DNA of 64,000 nucleotides from contig JANLTO010000087.1 in NCBI GenBank assembly GCA_031362985.1, positions 4,878 to 68,877 on the forward strand, written 5' to 3'. The position numbers and the translations under genes were made by a program. This DNA is from SHZL01 sp031362985. Its GTDB lineage: Bacteria > Pseudomonadota > Gammaproteobacteria > Xanthomonadales > SZUA-36. The notes under the pieces were generated by a model. The model had not been told where the DNA came from, did no database searches, and saw nothing but the letters and a program-made list of their open reading frames with translations. Positions 50,858 through 59,454 of the stretch are shown here, piece after piece. Each line of letters starts with the position of its first letter. Positions within the stretch are counted from its first letter, which is position 1.

Positions 50858-51787
50858 TTAGCCCCCCTGTAGTTCAACCAGGGCTTTCAAAACCAGCACA
50901 TCGAGCACCTCCGCCTGTTTTCCCGCCGTCGTGGCGTTAAAGTGCATGGCCAACAGGAAGGCCATGATGTTGTGCCGCCTTGCCAGGCCCGCCTGGCTTT
51001 CGGATGCTTCCTCCCAGTTTTTCCAGGGTTGGGGGCTTGCAATGCCGGCAAACCAATCTGACCAAAATGCCGGACCTGCGCTTTCGCGCGCCCAGGCATA
51101 AAACACGGCGCGGGCCAGGCGGCCCGGCTCGCCGTACATGTAGAACACCTCTCCTTTGGGCGCAATCTGTGTGAGCACTGCCCACATCAGCCATTCAATT
51201 TGTGCCGCATTGATGTTGGGGTTGAGCACCAGTTGCAGCACCAGGTCCGATCCATGGGCCACGCCATGCCGCCAGCCTTCCGTTGCAGAGAAACCCCGGT
51301 AGTCACTTACCGATGCGAGGTACCTGGCTGCGACCTCGACCAGTTCTTTTCGCATGGCCGGTGTGAAGGTATTGTCGATCCTGTCGGTACGTGCTACTTC
51401 CGACAATACCAGGGCAGCAAACGGTTGCTGAAACCCATTGGCATCCGCGGTACTGGCAATCTGCACCAACAGGTTGGCATATGAAGCGCTGATGGTTTCA
51501 GGCGGAAGATCCTTGCCGCGCAACCAGGTTGCAAGGGCCGTGAAGGACACGCCGTCACGGATCGCTGGATCTGGATCCGAGAGGCAGGCCAGCAAACCCA
51601 GGGCCAGCGCATTGCGCTGCGCCGCGTCTTCAATCAGGAACCCGGCTTTGGCCAATTCCAGCAATTGCGCTTTGTCATAGCCGGCGGGAGGGCATTCATC
51701 CGCAGCAGGCGCCCGCAACGGCATCAACGTAAGTACGGCAAAAACACAAACAAGAACCAGTGGATTCATCTCTGCAAACCGCGTCAT
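50858..51787 (-). CDS. DUF2785 domain protein, exported
   Basis: 309 residues from ATG 51787 (MTRFAEMNPLVLVCVFAVLT; ATG 51769 is also possible) with a signal peptide ending near RAPAADE. The DUF2785 pattern is clear: DPDPAIRDGVSFTALATWLRGK, ANGFQQPFAALVLSEVARTDR and GFSATEGWRHGVAHGSDLVLQ. The family is helical, of unknown function, usually cytosolic, so export is unusual. A 46-bp gap separates it from the upstream DUF4440 gene. Confidence 0.8.
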   Translation of the reverse strand: MTRFAEMNPLVLVCVFAVLTLMPLRAPAADECPPAGYDKAQLLELAKAGFLIEDAAQRNALALGLLACLSDPDPAIRDGVSFTALATWLRGKDLPPETISASYANLLVQIASTADANGFQQPFAALVLSEVARTDRIDNTFTPAMRKELVEVAARYLASVSDYRGFSATEGWRHGVAHGSDLVLQLVLNPNINAAQIEWLMWAVLTQIAPKGEVFYMYGEPGRLARAVFYAWARESAGPAFWSDWFAGIASPQPWKNWEEASESQAGLARRHNIMAFLLAMHFNATTAGKQAEVLDVLVLKALVELQGG

Positions 51788-51833
51788 CGGACTCTGCAGC
51801 ATCCTGTCCCGCAATATCGCTTGCCCGGTGTGG

Positions 51834-52334
51834 TCAAGGCGCCGCCGGAATGCGTGTGGCCTGCCAGGCAACCACTTGCCATGTGCCATCCCGACGCAGA
51901 AAGGTGCCGGTATTGTAGTAATACAGGACTTCCGCTGCGGCCCCGGTGTTTTCCCCGGCCGCCGGAGTGGTTCCAACCAATTTGAACGCCACGATGGCGG
52001 TATCGCCATACTGTTGGATGCGGATTTCCTCCGCGCTATAGACCGTGGCGGCTTCGATTGCCTCGGCCCCCCCTTTATCGTCATCCTCACTGGCTCGCGC
52101 AGGAGTGCTGAGCCCGCCCATGATATCGGCCTTGCTGATCCGTTCGCCGCTGGAGCTGGTGTAAATCAGATCTTCCGCCCAGAAGCGATCATGCGCTGCA
52201 GCATCGTCGACGGATGCGCCCGCCAGGAACTCATTCAGCATCAGGGTAAGTTCGGCATTATCATCGTCGGCCATGGCCAGATTTCCATTTACCAGGGCTG
52301 CAGCAATTAACAGGGCCTTAAGTGCACATCGCAT
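51834..52334 (-). CDS. Exported nuclear transport factor 2-like (DUF4440) protein
   Basis: 166 residues with a signal peptide (MRCALKALLIAAALVNGNLAMA). ELTLMLNEFLAGASVDDAAAHDRFWAEDLIYTSSSGERISKADIMGGL is a SnoaL/DUF4440-like opening, and DTAIVAFKLVGTTPAAG..., GTFLRRDGTWQVVAWQATRI ends it. Ligand or reaction unknown. Divergent from the amidohydrolase at 52448. Confidence 0.8.
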   Translation of the reverse strand: MRCALKALLIAAALVNGNLAMADDDNAELTLMLNEFLAGASVDDAAAHDRFWAEDLIYTSSSGERISKADIMGGLSTPARASEDDDKGGAEAIEAATVYSAEEIRIQQYGDTAIVAFKLVGTTPAAGENTGAAAEVLYYYNTGTFLRRDGTWQVVAWQATRIPAAP

Positions 52335-52447
52335 GTTTGATTCCCTTTGTTAGTTAGCGATTGTGTTTCGTCTCAATGACATCCATGGCTAATTTTGACC
52401 TTGACCAGTAAACTTTACCACCCCACCACGACTGCAGCCCCAATCCC

Positions 52448-54154
52448 ATGAATAACACAAGCAAGCTACTCATCCGTCTGTTGGGGCTTCTGGCGCTGTG
52501 CGCAAGCACCCTGGGCCAGTCTGCGACCACCGGGGAACTGCTGATATCTGGCGGCCCCATTTACACGGTCGCAGAAATTCAGCCACAAGTTGAAGCAGTG
52601 GTGGTCGCCAGCGGCCGCATCCTGTTTGCCGGCTCCCGCAAAGATGCCCAGGCATGGACTGACAGCGACACCCGGATGCTGGATCTCGCTGGAAAGACCA
52701 TGATCCCCGGTTTCATTGAAAGCCATGGCCACATCATGGGTTTCGGTTACAGCCTCAAAGAACTGGATCTGTCCGGCGCCACGACCTACAACGATATGGT
52801 TGAGCAAGTAGCTGGCGCGGTGGCAGCCGCCCAACCCGGTGAGTGGATCATTGGCAATGGTTGGCACCAAAGCAAGTGGGTCACGCCGCCACCGGTCGAG
52901 GTCAAGGGATTCCAGACCCACGGCTTGCTCAGCGAAGTCAGCCCGGATAATCCAGTGCTATTGAACCATGCCAGCGGCCACGCCCTGATGGTCAACGCCA
53001 GGGCCATGCAGGCGGCAGGGATTAGCGCCGGTACGGTTGTCCCGGAGGGCGGTGAGATTATCAAGGATGCCAATGGAGAGGCCACCGGCATCCTCACTGA
53101 AAATGCCATGGACCTGGCGTACCGCGCGTTGCCGGTGAAAACTGCTGCCGACAACCAACAGGCCCTGAGCCTGGCGCTGCAGGAACTCGCCCGCAACGGC
53201 ATCACCAGCTTCCAGGATGCCGGCAGTACCCAGGCAGATATTGATGGGTACCGCGCGCTATATGCACAGGGAAAGCTCAGCAGCAGGTTATGGATCATGC
53301 TGGCTGGCTGGGACGAGAGCCTGCTGGCAGAATGGCTGAAGAACGGACCGGAAATCGATGCAGATCATGATTTCCTGACCATCAGGGCCATCAAGCTGGT
53401 GGCTGACGGAGCGCTGGGCTCACGCGGCGCCTGGCTACTGAAGCCCTACAGCGATCGGCCCGACTGGAGTGGCAGCGCCAGCATACCCATGGAAACGGTG
53501 CTGACTGTGGCCGAGGAAGCGCTGCAGACGGGCTTCCAGTTATGCGTCCATGCTATAGGCGACCGCGCCAATCGCGAGGTGTTGGATCAGTTCGAAATCG
53601 CCTTCCACGGCCAACACTCCGACGCACGCTTCCGCATCGAACACGCACAGCATCTGAATGAGCAGGACATAGCTCGCTTTGCGCAACTGGGCGTGATCGC
53701 ATCCATGCAAGGCATCCATTTGAGTTCCGACCGGCCCTGGGCCATCGATCGGCTGGGCATAGAGCGTATCGAGGAAGGTACTTATGTGTGGCGCAAGCTG
53801 CTGGATTCCGGTGCCATCATCATCAATGGCACCGATGTGCCGGTTGAGCCGGTGAACCCGATTGCATCCTTCTATGCCCTGGTCACCCGCAAGACCCTGG
53901 CCGGCTTACCGGAAGGCGGCTATGAACCCGCGCAAAAACTCACCCGCAAGGAAGCGCTCAAAGCCTACACTCTGGACGCGGCTTACGGCGCTTTCGAGGA
54001 GACCATCAAAGGCTCCATCGAGGCGGGCAAGTTGGCCGACTTCACCATTCTTTCAGGTGACATCATGGCCGTTCCGGAGAGCGAGTTACTCGCCGTGCAG
54101 GTAGAGCAAACCCTGGTTGGCGGCAACACTACGTATCTGCGTTCCGACCCATGA
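52448..54154 (+). CDS. YtcJ-like amidohydrolase, exported
   Basis: 568 residues with a signal peptide (MNNTSKLLIRLLGLLALCASTLGQSA). TMIPGFIESHGHIMGFG has the HxH, LNHASGHALMVNARAM, IKLVADGALGSRGAWLLKPY and FRIEHAQHLN follow, and NGTDVPVEPVNP carries the Asp. The YtcJ-like branch hydrolyses N-acyl amides and formamides. Followed 30 bp later by recQ. Confidence 0.9.
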   Translation: MNNTSKLLIRLLGLLALCASTLGQSATTGELLISGGPIYTVAEIQPQVEAVVVASGRILFAGSRKDAQAWTDSDTRMLDLAGKTMIPGFIESHGHIMGFGYSLKELDLSGATTYNDMVEQVAGAVAAAQPGEWIIGNGWHQSKWVTPPPVEVKGFQTHGLLSEVSPDNPVLLNHASGHALMVNARAMQAAGISAGTVVPEGGEIIKDANGEATGILTENAMDLAYRALPVKTAADNQQALSLALQELARNGITSFQDAGSTQADIDGYRALYAQGKLSSRLWIMLAGWDESLLAEWLKNGPEIDADHDFLTIRAIKLVADGALGSRGAWLLKPYSDRPDWSGSASIPMETVLTVAEEALQTGFQLCVHAIGDRANREVLDQFEIAFHGQHSDARFRIEHAQHLNEQDIARFAQLGVIASMQGIHLSSDRPWAIDRLGIERIEEGTYVWRKLLDSGAIIINGTDVPVEPVNPIASFYALVTRKTLAGLPEGGYEPAQKLTRKEALKAYTLDAAYGAFEETIKGSIEAGKLADFTILSGDIMAVPESELLAVQVEQTLVGGNTTYLRSDP

Positions 54155-54184
54155 TCCCAGGAAATTGAGGGCGGGTACGGGCCA

Positions 54185-55972
54185 GTGACTTCCATCAGCG
54201 AAACTCTGCAGAATGTATTTGGCCTGCAGCAATTCCGGCCTTTCCAGCAGGAAATCATCGAGCGCGTGATTGCCGGTGGCGATGCATTCGTGCTCATGCC
54301 AACGGGTGGCGGCAAATCCCTGTGCTATCAATTGCCTGCCCTGCAACGACCCGGCCTGGCCATAGTCATTTCGCCGCTGATCTCCTTGATGAAGGACCAG
54401 GTGGACGCCCTACAGGCCAATGGCGTCAATGCAGCGATGTATAACTCCACGCTGGATGCCCAGGAGGCCAGGTCCGTGTTGCAGCGCCTCTACAATGATG
54501 AACTCGATCTGTTGTACGTAGCGCCCGAGCGCATGATGAAGGCGGATTTCATCCACAGCCTGGAGTCTATTCCCCTCGCCCTGGTGGCCATTGATGAAGC
54601 GCACTGCGTGTCCCATTGGGGTCATGATTTCAGGCCGGAATATGCAGCGCTGGGTGGCCTGAGGGATTACTTTCCGGATGTTCCGTTCATCGCGCTGACT
54701 GCCACGGCTGACCCGCAAACCCGCGAGGACATCGTGCGTGTACTGGGTCTGCGTGCTGCCAAGCGATTCATTACCTCGTTCGATCGTCCCAATATTCGCT
54801 ACACAGTGCTGGAAAAACATCGTCCCCAGGTGCAACTTCTGCGCTTTCTTGAAGGCAGGGAAAACCAGGCCGGTATTGTCTACGCCCTGTCGCGTAAACG
54901 AGTGGAGGAAGTCACCGGGCACCTGGTCGAGCGCGGCTATTCGGCAGCTTCCTATCATGCCGGTTTACCGGCGGAAACCCGCAAGCAGGTACAAGAAAAA
55001 TTCCTGCGCGACGATTTATCCATAGTTGTCGCTACCGTGGCCTTCGGCATGGGCATTGACAAGCCCAACGTGCGCTTCGTAGTGCATTACGACATGCCAA
55101 GGCACCTGGAAGGCTACTACCAGGAAACCGGGCGTTCCGGACGTGACAGCCTGCCTGCCGAAGCGCTGTTGTTGTTTGGCACGCAGGATCTTGTTACTGC
55201 CCGTTATCAACTGGAACAAAACGCCAATGACGGGCAGCGGCGCATCGAATCGAACAAGCTTAATGCCATGGTGGATTTCGCCGAGAGCCTGACCTGCCGT
55301 CGCCGCGTGCTGATGGGCTACCTCGGCGAGGTCATGCGTGCCGATTGTGGCAATTGTGATATTTGCCTGGATCCACCGGAACAATTCGATGCCAGCATAG
55401 CCGCCCGCAAGGTGCTTTCCTGCGTCTATCGCGTGGGTCAATCCTTTGGCGTAAAGCACGTAGTGGACGTATTGCGCGGCGCGGATAACGAACGCATCCG
55501 GAAGTTTGGCCACGAGCGTCTGTCCACTTATGGTATCGGCGCAGAGTACTCGCATGCCGAGTGGCTATCGATCACGCGGCAGTTGATTCAACATGGCTAC
55601 CTGTTGCAGGACCTCGAGCATTTTTCAGTTCTGAAGCTGACCACGCGGGGCCAAAATCTCCTGCGTGCGGAGGAGTACCTGCCATTGGCGCGTCCACGAA
55701 TCCGTGAAAAAACCGCAAAGAAACCTGCCGCCGCAATGAATCTGGACGACCGGTCTGCCCGCCTGTTTGAAAACCTGCGTGTCTTGCGCAAACAACTTGC
55801 AGAGGAGAAAGCGGTGCCTCCCTACGTTATTTTCGGGGATGCAACACTGATCGAAATGAGCCGGAAACGCCCATCAAACGCAGCTGAATTCCTCGACATC
55901 AACGGTGTTGGCAAAGTCAAGCTGGAGCGGCATGGCGCTGCCTTCATGGATGTCATTGCCAGGGAGCCCTAG
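54185..55972 (+). CDS. recQ: ATP-dependent DNA helicase RecQ
   Basis: 595 residues starting at a GTG. QFRPFQQEIIERV and MPTGGGKSLCYQLPAL (motif I), LISLMKDQV, AIDEAHCVSHWGHDFRPEY (DEAH-like motif II), FIALTATAD, GIVYALSRKRVEEV, VATVAFGMGIDKPNVRFVVHYDMPRH and YYQETGRSGRD (motif VI). The zinc-binding cysteines are in CRRRVLMGYLGEVMRADCGNCDICLD, and the last 80 residues form an HRDC domain. 3'-5' helicase in recombination and repair. Confidence 0.96.
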   Translation: MTSISETLQNVFGLQQFRPFQQEIIERVIAGGDAFVLMPTGGGKSLCYQLPALQRPGLAIVISPLISLMKDQVDALQANGVNAAMYNSTLDAQEARSVLQRLYNDELDLLYVAPERMMKADFIHSLESIPLALVAIDEAHCVSHWGHDFRPEYAALGGLRDYFPDVPFIALTATADPQTREDIVRVLGLRAAKRFITSFDRPNIRYTVLEKHRPQVQLLRFLEGRENQAGIVYALSRKRVEEVTGHLVERGYSAASYHAGLPAETRKQVQEKFLRDDLSIVVATVAFGMGIDKPNVRFVVHYDMPRHLEGYYQETGRSGRDSLPAEALLLFGTQDLVTARYQLEQNANDGQRRIESNKLNAMVDFAESLTCRRRVLMGYLGEVMRADCGNCDICLDPPEQFDASIAARKVLSCVYRVGQSFGVKHVVDVLRGADNERIRKFGHERLSTYGIGAEYSHAEWLSITRQLIQHGYLLQDLEHFSVLKLTTRGQNLLRAEEYLPLARPRIREKTAKKPAAAMNLDDRSARLFENLRVLRKQLAEEKAVPPYVIFGDATLIEMSRKRPSNAAEFLDINGVGKVKLERHGAAFMDVIAREP

Positions 55973-55983
55973 GAGCCTGCCGC

Positions 55984-57054
55984 TCAATCCGGCTTGATGC
56001 GGCTGAGCATGGCAACCGGTTCGCCGGCGCTGACCGGCGGAGTTGCCACCACGTAGTTCACTACACCTGCGAAGGGCGCACGAATTTCCATGATCAATTC
56101 ACCAAATGGATTGACCAACTCGCCGAGCAACCCGTTCTCGGCTATTACGTAGCCATCGCGCACAGCAGGGCGAAATATCCCCTGTTCCATGCTGCGTATC
56201 ACCTCGTAGCCAGTCAGCCAGACCACCGCCTTATTGGGCTGCTCTTCACCCGCGATCATGTGCAGGTGGCGCATGACGTTCTCGATTCCATGCACCGCCA
56301 GGTCTACCCAATGACTGTCATTGGAACCCAGTTGACCGGTTTCGCTGGTAATCGCCGGAATGCCACGCGACAGGGCGGTCTGGTCGGTATACAGCGAAGC
56401 CTCGGGCGGCATTACCCGGCCCTCGTCAATTACGATGTGATCGAGTCCGAACGCTATTGCCAGTCCGCGGCTGGCGGCATCCAGTTCCGCTTTACCGGTA
56501 ACCGGCATGTACACATAGGGCCGCAAAGCCTCGTTGCCGTCGCCGCCATGCAGATCGATGAGGTAATTGGCCTGCTCGATCACGTTACGGGTAATGCTGT
56601 CTGCAATACGCTCACTCACACTGCCGTCCACTTTCCCGGGATATACCCGGTTCAGGTTCTTGCCGTCGACCGGGCTGGTATAGATACTGCGTCCGTAGAA
56701 TGAGGGCGGGTTGGCAATATGGACCAGCACGAGAGTGCCCGCCAGGTCCTCAGGCCGGATAGCCTGGCGTATTTCCTGCAAAGCAGTGACTCCGGGATAT
56801 TCGTAACCGTGGGTTCCTGCAACCAGGGCCAGCACCGGTCCCGGCTTCACCCCGCGAATGACACTGACGGGTATGCGGGTGCCGGCATCGCCTGCCGCCG
56901 CAATTTCAAGATAGCCTGATACCGCCTGCCCCGCCCCGGCATGCACTGTGCCTACGGAAAACGTGTCCGAGGCGGGAGCCGGGTCTGCGGCCATTACGAG
57001 CACGCTCGCAAGCAACAAAAACCAGCTGAGAGTTCCGGGTACAGCAGAGTTCAT
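55984..57054 (-). CDS. Succinylglutamate desuccinylase/aspartoacylase family protein, exported
   Basis: 356 residues with a signal peptide (MNSAVPGTLSWFLLLASVLVMA). Strong ribosome site AAGGAGATTT. ALVAGTHGYEYPGVTALQEI (H-x-x-E), DGKNLNRVYPGK (with Arg), YLIDLHGGDGNEALRPY (third His). C-terminal beta domain APFAGVVNYVVATPPVSAGEPVAML. Second paralogue of the type at 22394; both are exported, suggesting breakdown of N-acyl amino acids in the periplasm. Confidence 0.87.
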   Translation of the reverse strand: MNSAVPGTLSWFLLLASVLVMAADPAPASDTFSVGTVHAGAGQAVSGYLEIAAAGDAGTRIPVSVIRGVKPGPVLALVAGTHGYEYPGVTALQEIRQAIRPEDLAGTLVLVHIANPPSFYGRSIYTSPVDGKNLNRVYPGKVDGSVSERIADSITRNVIEQANYLIDLHGGDGNEALRPYVYMPVTGKAELDAASRGLAIAFGLDHIVIDEGRVMPPEASLYTDQTALSRGIPAITSETGQLGSNDSHWVDLAVHGIENVMRHLHMIAGEEQPNKAVVWLTGYEVIRSMEQGIFRPAVRDGYVIAENGLLGELVNPFGELIMEIRAPFAGVVNYVVATPPVSAGEPVAMLSRIKPD

Positions 57055-57123
57055 GACGAAATCTCCTTAATGCGGCTCACAGTATGTTTTCCGCCTTGAT
57101 TTTAGGGTCGCCCGGTGGTGACC

Positions 57124-57507
57124 CTAGAGCACCCGCTTGAAGCGGTCCCAAAAAGTCTTGTGCATGAGATCGGTGAATTCACCGGCATCAAGGAATACAC
57201 CGTGTCCATTGGGGCAGCTCTCGTAGACGATGTGCGGTTGGTCTTCGTCGGAATCCTTGTCCATGTCGGAATTGCACTGCGGACAGCGAATGTCACGCAC
57301 GCGATTATAAAGTCTGCCGACTCTGGCCGAACCATTGTCAACGACCTGCCCGGCCAACCAGTCATCCTGGCGCAGAATGGCCAGGTCTTCCGGTCGGAAC
57401 CACAGGCCCTTGCACCCGGCAGCGCAGTGCTGGATGGTCATGCCCAACAGCAGTACCGCTTCCAATGCGGAAAAACACTTGGGGCAGTTAATGTTCGCAG
57501 TATTCAA
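57124..57507 (-). CDS. zf-TFIIB domain protein
   Basis: 127 residues starting at a TTG inside the last codons of the upstream gene (4-bp TTGA overlap). CPKCFSAL and, after a ten-residue spacer, CAAGCKGLWF form one zinc knuckle, and CPQCNSDM with CPNGHGVFL a second; this is the TFIIB-type zinc ribbon of unknown role. Coupled to the FG-GAP gene upstream. Confidence 0.82.
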   Translation of the reverse strand: MNTANINCPKCFSALEAVLLLGMTIQHCAAGCKGLWFRPEDLAILRQDDWLAGQVVDNGSARVGRLYNRVRDIRCPQCNSDMDKDSDEDQPHIVYESCPNGHGVFLDAGEFTDLMHKTFWDRFKRVL

Positions 57508-59177
57508 GATTCAAACCCGTTAGTGAAGATGGGCAATTCCGGAGGCGGAGGGGGCTCGACCAGGAGAATCTGGTTGATACCCACGCTGTTCAATGTGCGC
57601 TGGGCGCCGGACGGCCAGGTTACTTTGATCTGGTCGACGGTTTGTGCACCGCCCAGGCCAAAATGCTGACGCAGCGGGTTTTGCGACGCAAAGTTGCTTC
57701 CCACCGTGACTTGCCGCGTCTGGGTCATTGCACCGGTCACCACCTCGATCAAGGCGCCGGCAATCGTCTTGCCCAGGGTTTCCGCGGCAACGTCCACCTG
57801 CAACCAACCGGGGTTGTTGCTCAGGCCGTTTTTGAACAAGCTGCTGGTACCCCCGGCGTTGAACACAAAAATATCGATGTCACCATCGCTGTCATAATCA
57901 AAGCACACCAGCGCCCGCCCCTGGCCGGTGTCCACCAGGTCGGCCGCTGCGCTGCCTTCGGTAAAAGTGCCGTTGTGCTTATTCATGAACAGGCGCGAAG
58001 GATCATCAAGGTAATGATCTTCCCAACCGCCAAGGTTGTACATGCCATTGACATGAAACAGATCCAGCCAGCCGTCATTATCAAAATCGGCAGCACAGGC
58101 TGCCCAGCCCCAATAGCCCGGGCGAACTCCCGCAGCAGCAGATGTTTCACTGAAGACGCCGCTGCCGTTGTTGATGTAGAGCCGGTTGCCGGTTTTATCC
58201 CATGAGTAATCAGGATGGTTGTTGATACTGGTGACAAACCAGTCGATATCACCATCGTTATCAAGGTCGGCTGCAGCCGAGCCCATGCCATTTTGGTCAT
58301 TGATGGTGCTCAGGTTTGTCACGTTGGTGAATGTGCCGTCCCCATCGTTCTTGAAAACCGTACTTTTGCCGGAATCGGCGCTCACCACAATATCCTGCCA
58401 ATGATCCTTGTTGATGTCGGCGAAGGTGGCGGAAAATGTCCTGTCAAGAAAGGTGAAAGAGGTATTCAATCCCCTGGTTATGTCACCCGCAGTAAACTCC
58501 CCTGACCCGTTATTAATCCACAGATGATTCCTGATCAGGTTGGGAATATTGAAGCTGTGGTGGGCGATGAACAGGTCCAGGTCGCCATCATTGTCCGCAT
58601 CGCCCAGTCCCGAGCTGATGTCATTCTGATTGGCCCCCTGTGTAATACCCGAGGCCAGGCTGGCATTGGTAAACGTGCCATCCTGGTTATTGATAAATAC
58701 GTGGTAGCCGTCACCCTGCATGCTGCCCACCAGCAGATCCTGCCAGCCGTCTCCGTTGATATCAGCGAACACCGGACCGGAACTCCAGATGCCACTCAAG
58801 GCAACCCCGGCAGCCGCGGCTACATTGACGAACGTCCCGTCCACATTCACTGTATTCTTGAGCAACTGGTTACTGTTAGCAGTGCCGCCTATGACGTACA
58901 AATCGACGTCACCATCGTTATCATAGTCAGCAGCAGCGACACCTCCACTTTCGCTTTCATCGATTTCTGCAACCGGGTGGCTAAAACCGTGCGCAACCGC
59001 TGCTCCTGTCGCAACGGATACCTCGGAAAATTGCAAGGCCGCCTGTAGCGGTCCGCTGCACAGGGACAGCGCAATCAGCGTCAGGGCCAGTTGCCCGCCC
59101 AGGCGCCTGGAGTTCAACCCGACGGAACTACCCGGTAGTAATGTGTTCTTGCAACTACGCTGGAAGCTTTTCTTCAT
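57504..59177 (-). CDS. FG-GAP/VCBS repeat secreted protein with GFES tag
   Basis: 557 residues. A basic N-terminus and hydrophobic LGGQLALTLIALSLCSGPLQAA form a signal peptide. Then about eight FG-GAP blades with Asp-rich calcium loops, e.g. AADYDNDGDVDLYVIGG, DINGDGWQDLLVG and ADLDNDGDIDWF. A UnbV/ASPIC-like stretch (LRQHFGLGGAQTVDQIKVTWPSGAQRTL) follows. It ends PIFTNGFES, as the protein at 41854 does. This CRTAC1-like family is extracellular, for adhesion or matrix binding. Confidence 0.9.
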   Translation of the reverse strand: MKKSFQRSCKNTLLPGSSVGLNSRRLGGQLALTLIALSLCSGPLQAALQFSEVSVATGAAVAHGFSHPVAEIDESESGGVAAADYDNDGDVDLYVIGGTANSNQLLKNTVNVDGTFVNVAAAAGVALSGIWSSGPVFADINGDGWQDLLVGSMQGDGYHVFINNQDGTFTNASLASGITQGANQNDISSGLGDADNDGDLDLFIAHHSFNIPNLIRNHLWINNGSGEFTAGDITRGLNTSFTFLDRTFSATFADINKDHWQDIVVSADSGKSTVFKNDGDGTFTNVTNLSTINDQNGMGSAAADLDNDGDIDWFVTSINNHPDYSWDKTGNRLYINNGSGVFSETSAAAGVRPGYWGWAACAADFDNDGWLDLFHVNGMYNLGGWEDHYLDDPSRLFMNKHNGTFTEGSAAADLVDTGQGRALVCFDYDSDGDIDIFVFNAGGTSSLFKNGLSNNPGWLQVDVAAETLGKTIAGALIEVVTGAMTQTRQVTVGSNFASQNPLRQHFGLGGAQTVDQIKVTWPSGAQRTLNSVGINQILLVEPPPPPELPIFTNGFES

Positions 59178-59289
59178 TTGTAATTTTAATCAACCCATTG
59201 CACAAAGAAGTTTGACCAACCTGGCCACAGTACTAGTCAACCTGCCGGCTTAATTCAACCGGGATGATGTGCGTAACTGTTGGCGTAAC

Positions 59290-59318
59290 TTGCGGCTGAA
59301 CGTGAAGAAGCATACATT
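59290..59318 (+). promoter_or_regulatory. Candidate promoter of tRNA-Arg
   Basis: TTGCGG at 59290-59295, a 17-bp spacer and TACATT at 59313-59318, ending 26 bp before the tRNA. -35 and -10 match four and four of six. Confidence 0.45.
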
Positions 59319-59344
59319 GTCGATCCGCAAATACCAGTAACCCA

Positions 59345-59420
59345 GCGCCCGTAGCTCAGTGGATAGAGCACCTGGCTTCGAACCAGGTGGCCGGGAGTTC
59401 GAATCTCTCCGGGCGCGCCA
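59345..59420 (+). tRNA. tRNA-Arg (anticodon TCG)
   Basis: 76 nt. Acceptor GCGCCCG (59345-59351) pairs with CGGGCGC (59410-59416), discriminator G, and CCA is encoded (59418-59420). D arm GCTC/GAGC, anticodon stem CCTGG/CCAGG with loop CTTCGAA giving anticodon TCG, and T arm GGGAG-TTCGAAT-CTCTC. It reads CGA. Confidence 0.97.
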
Positions 59421-59454
59421 TTCTTGCTCACTCTCCGGGGCCGCTCGCCATGGC

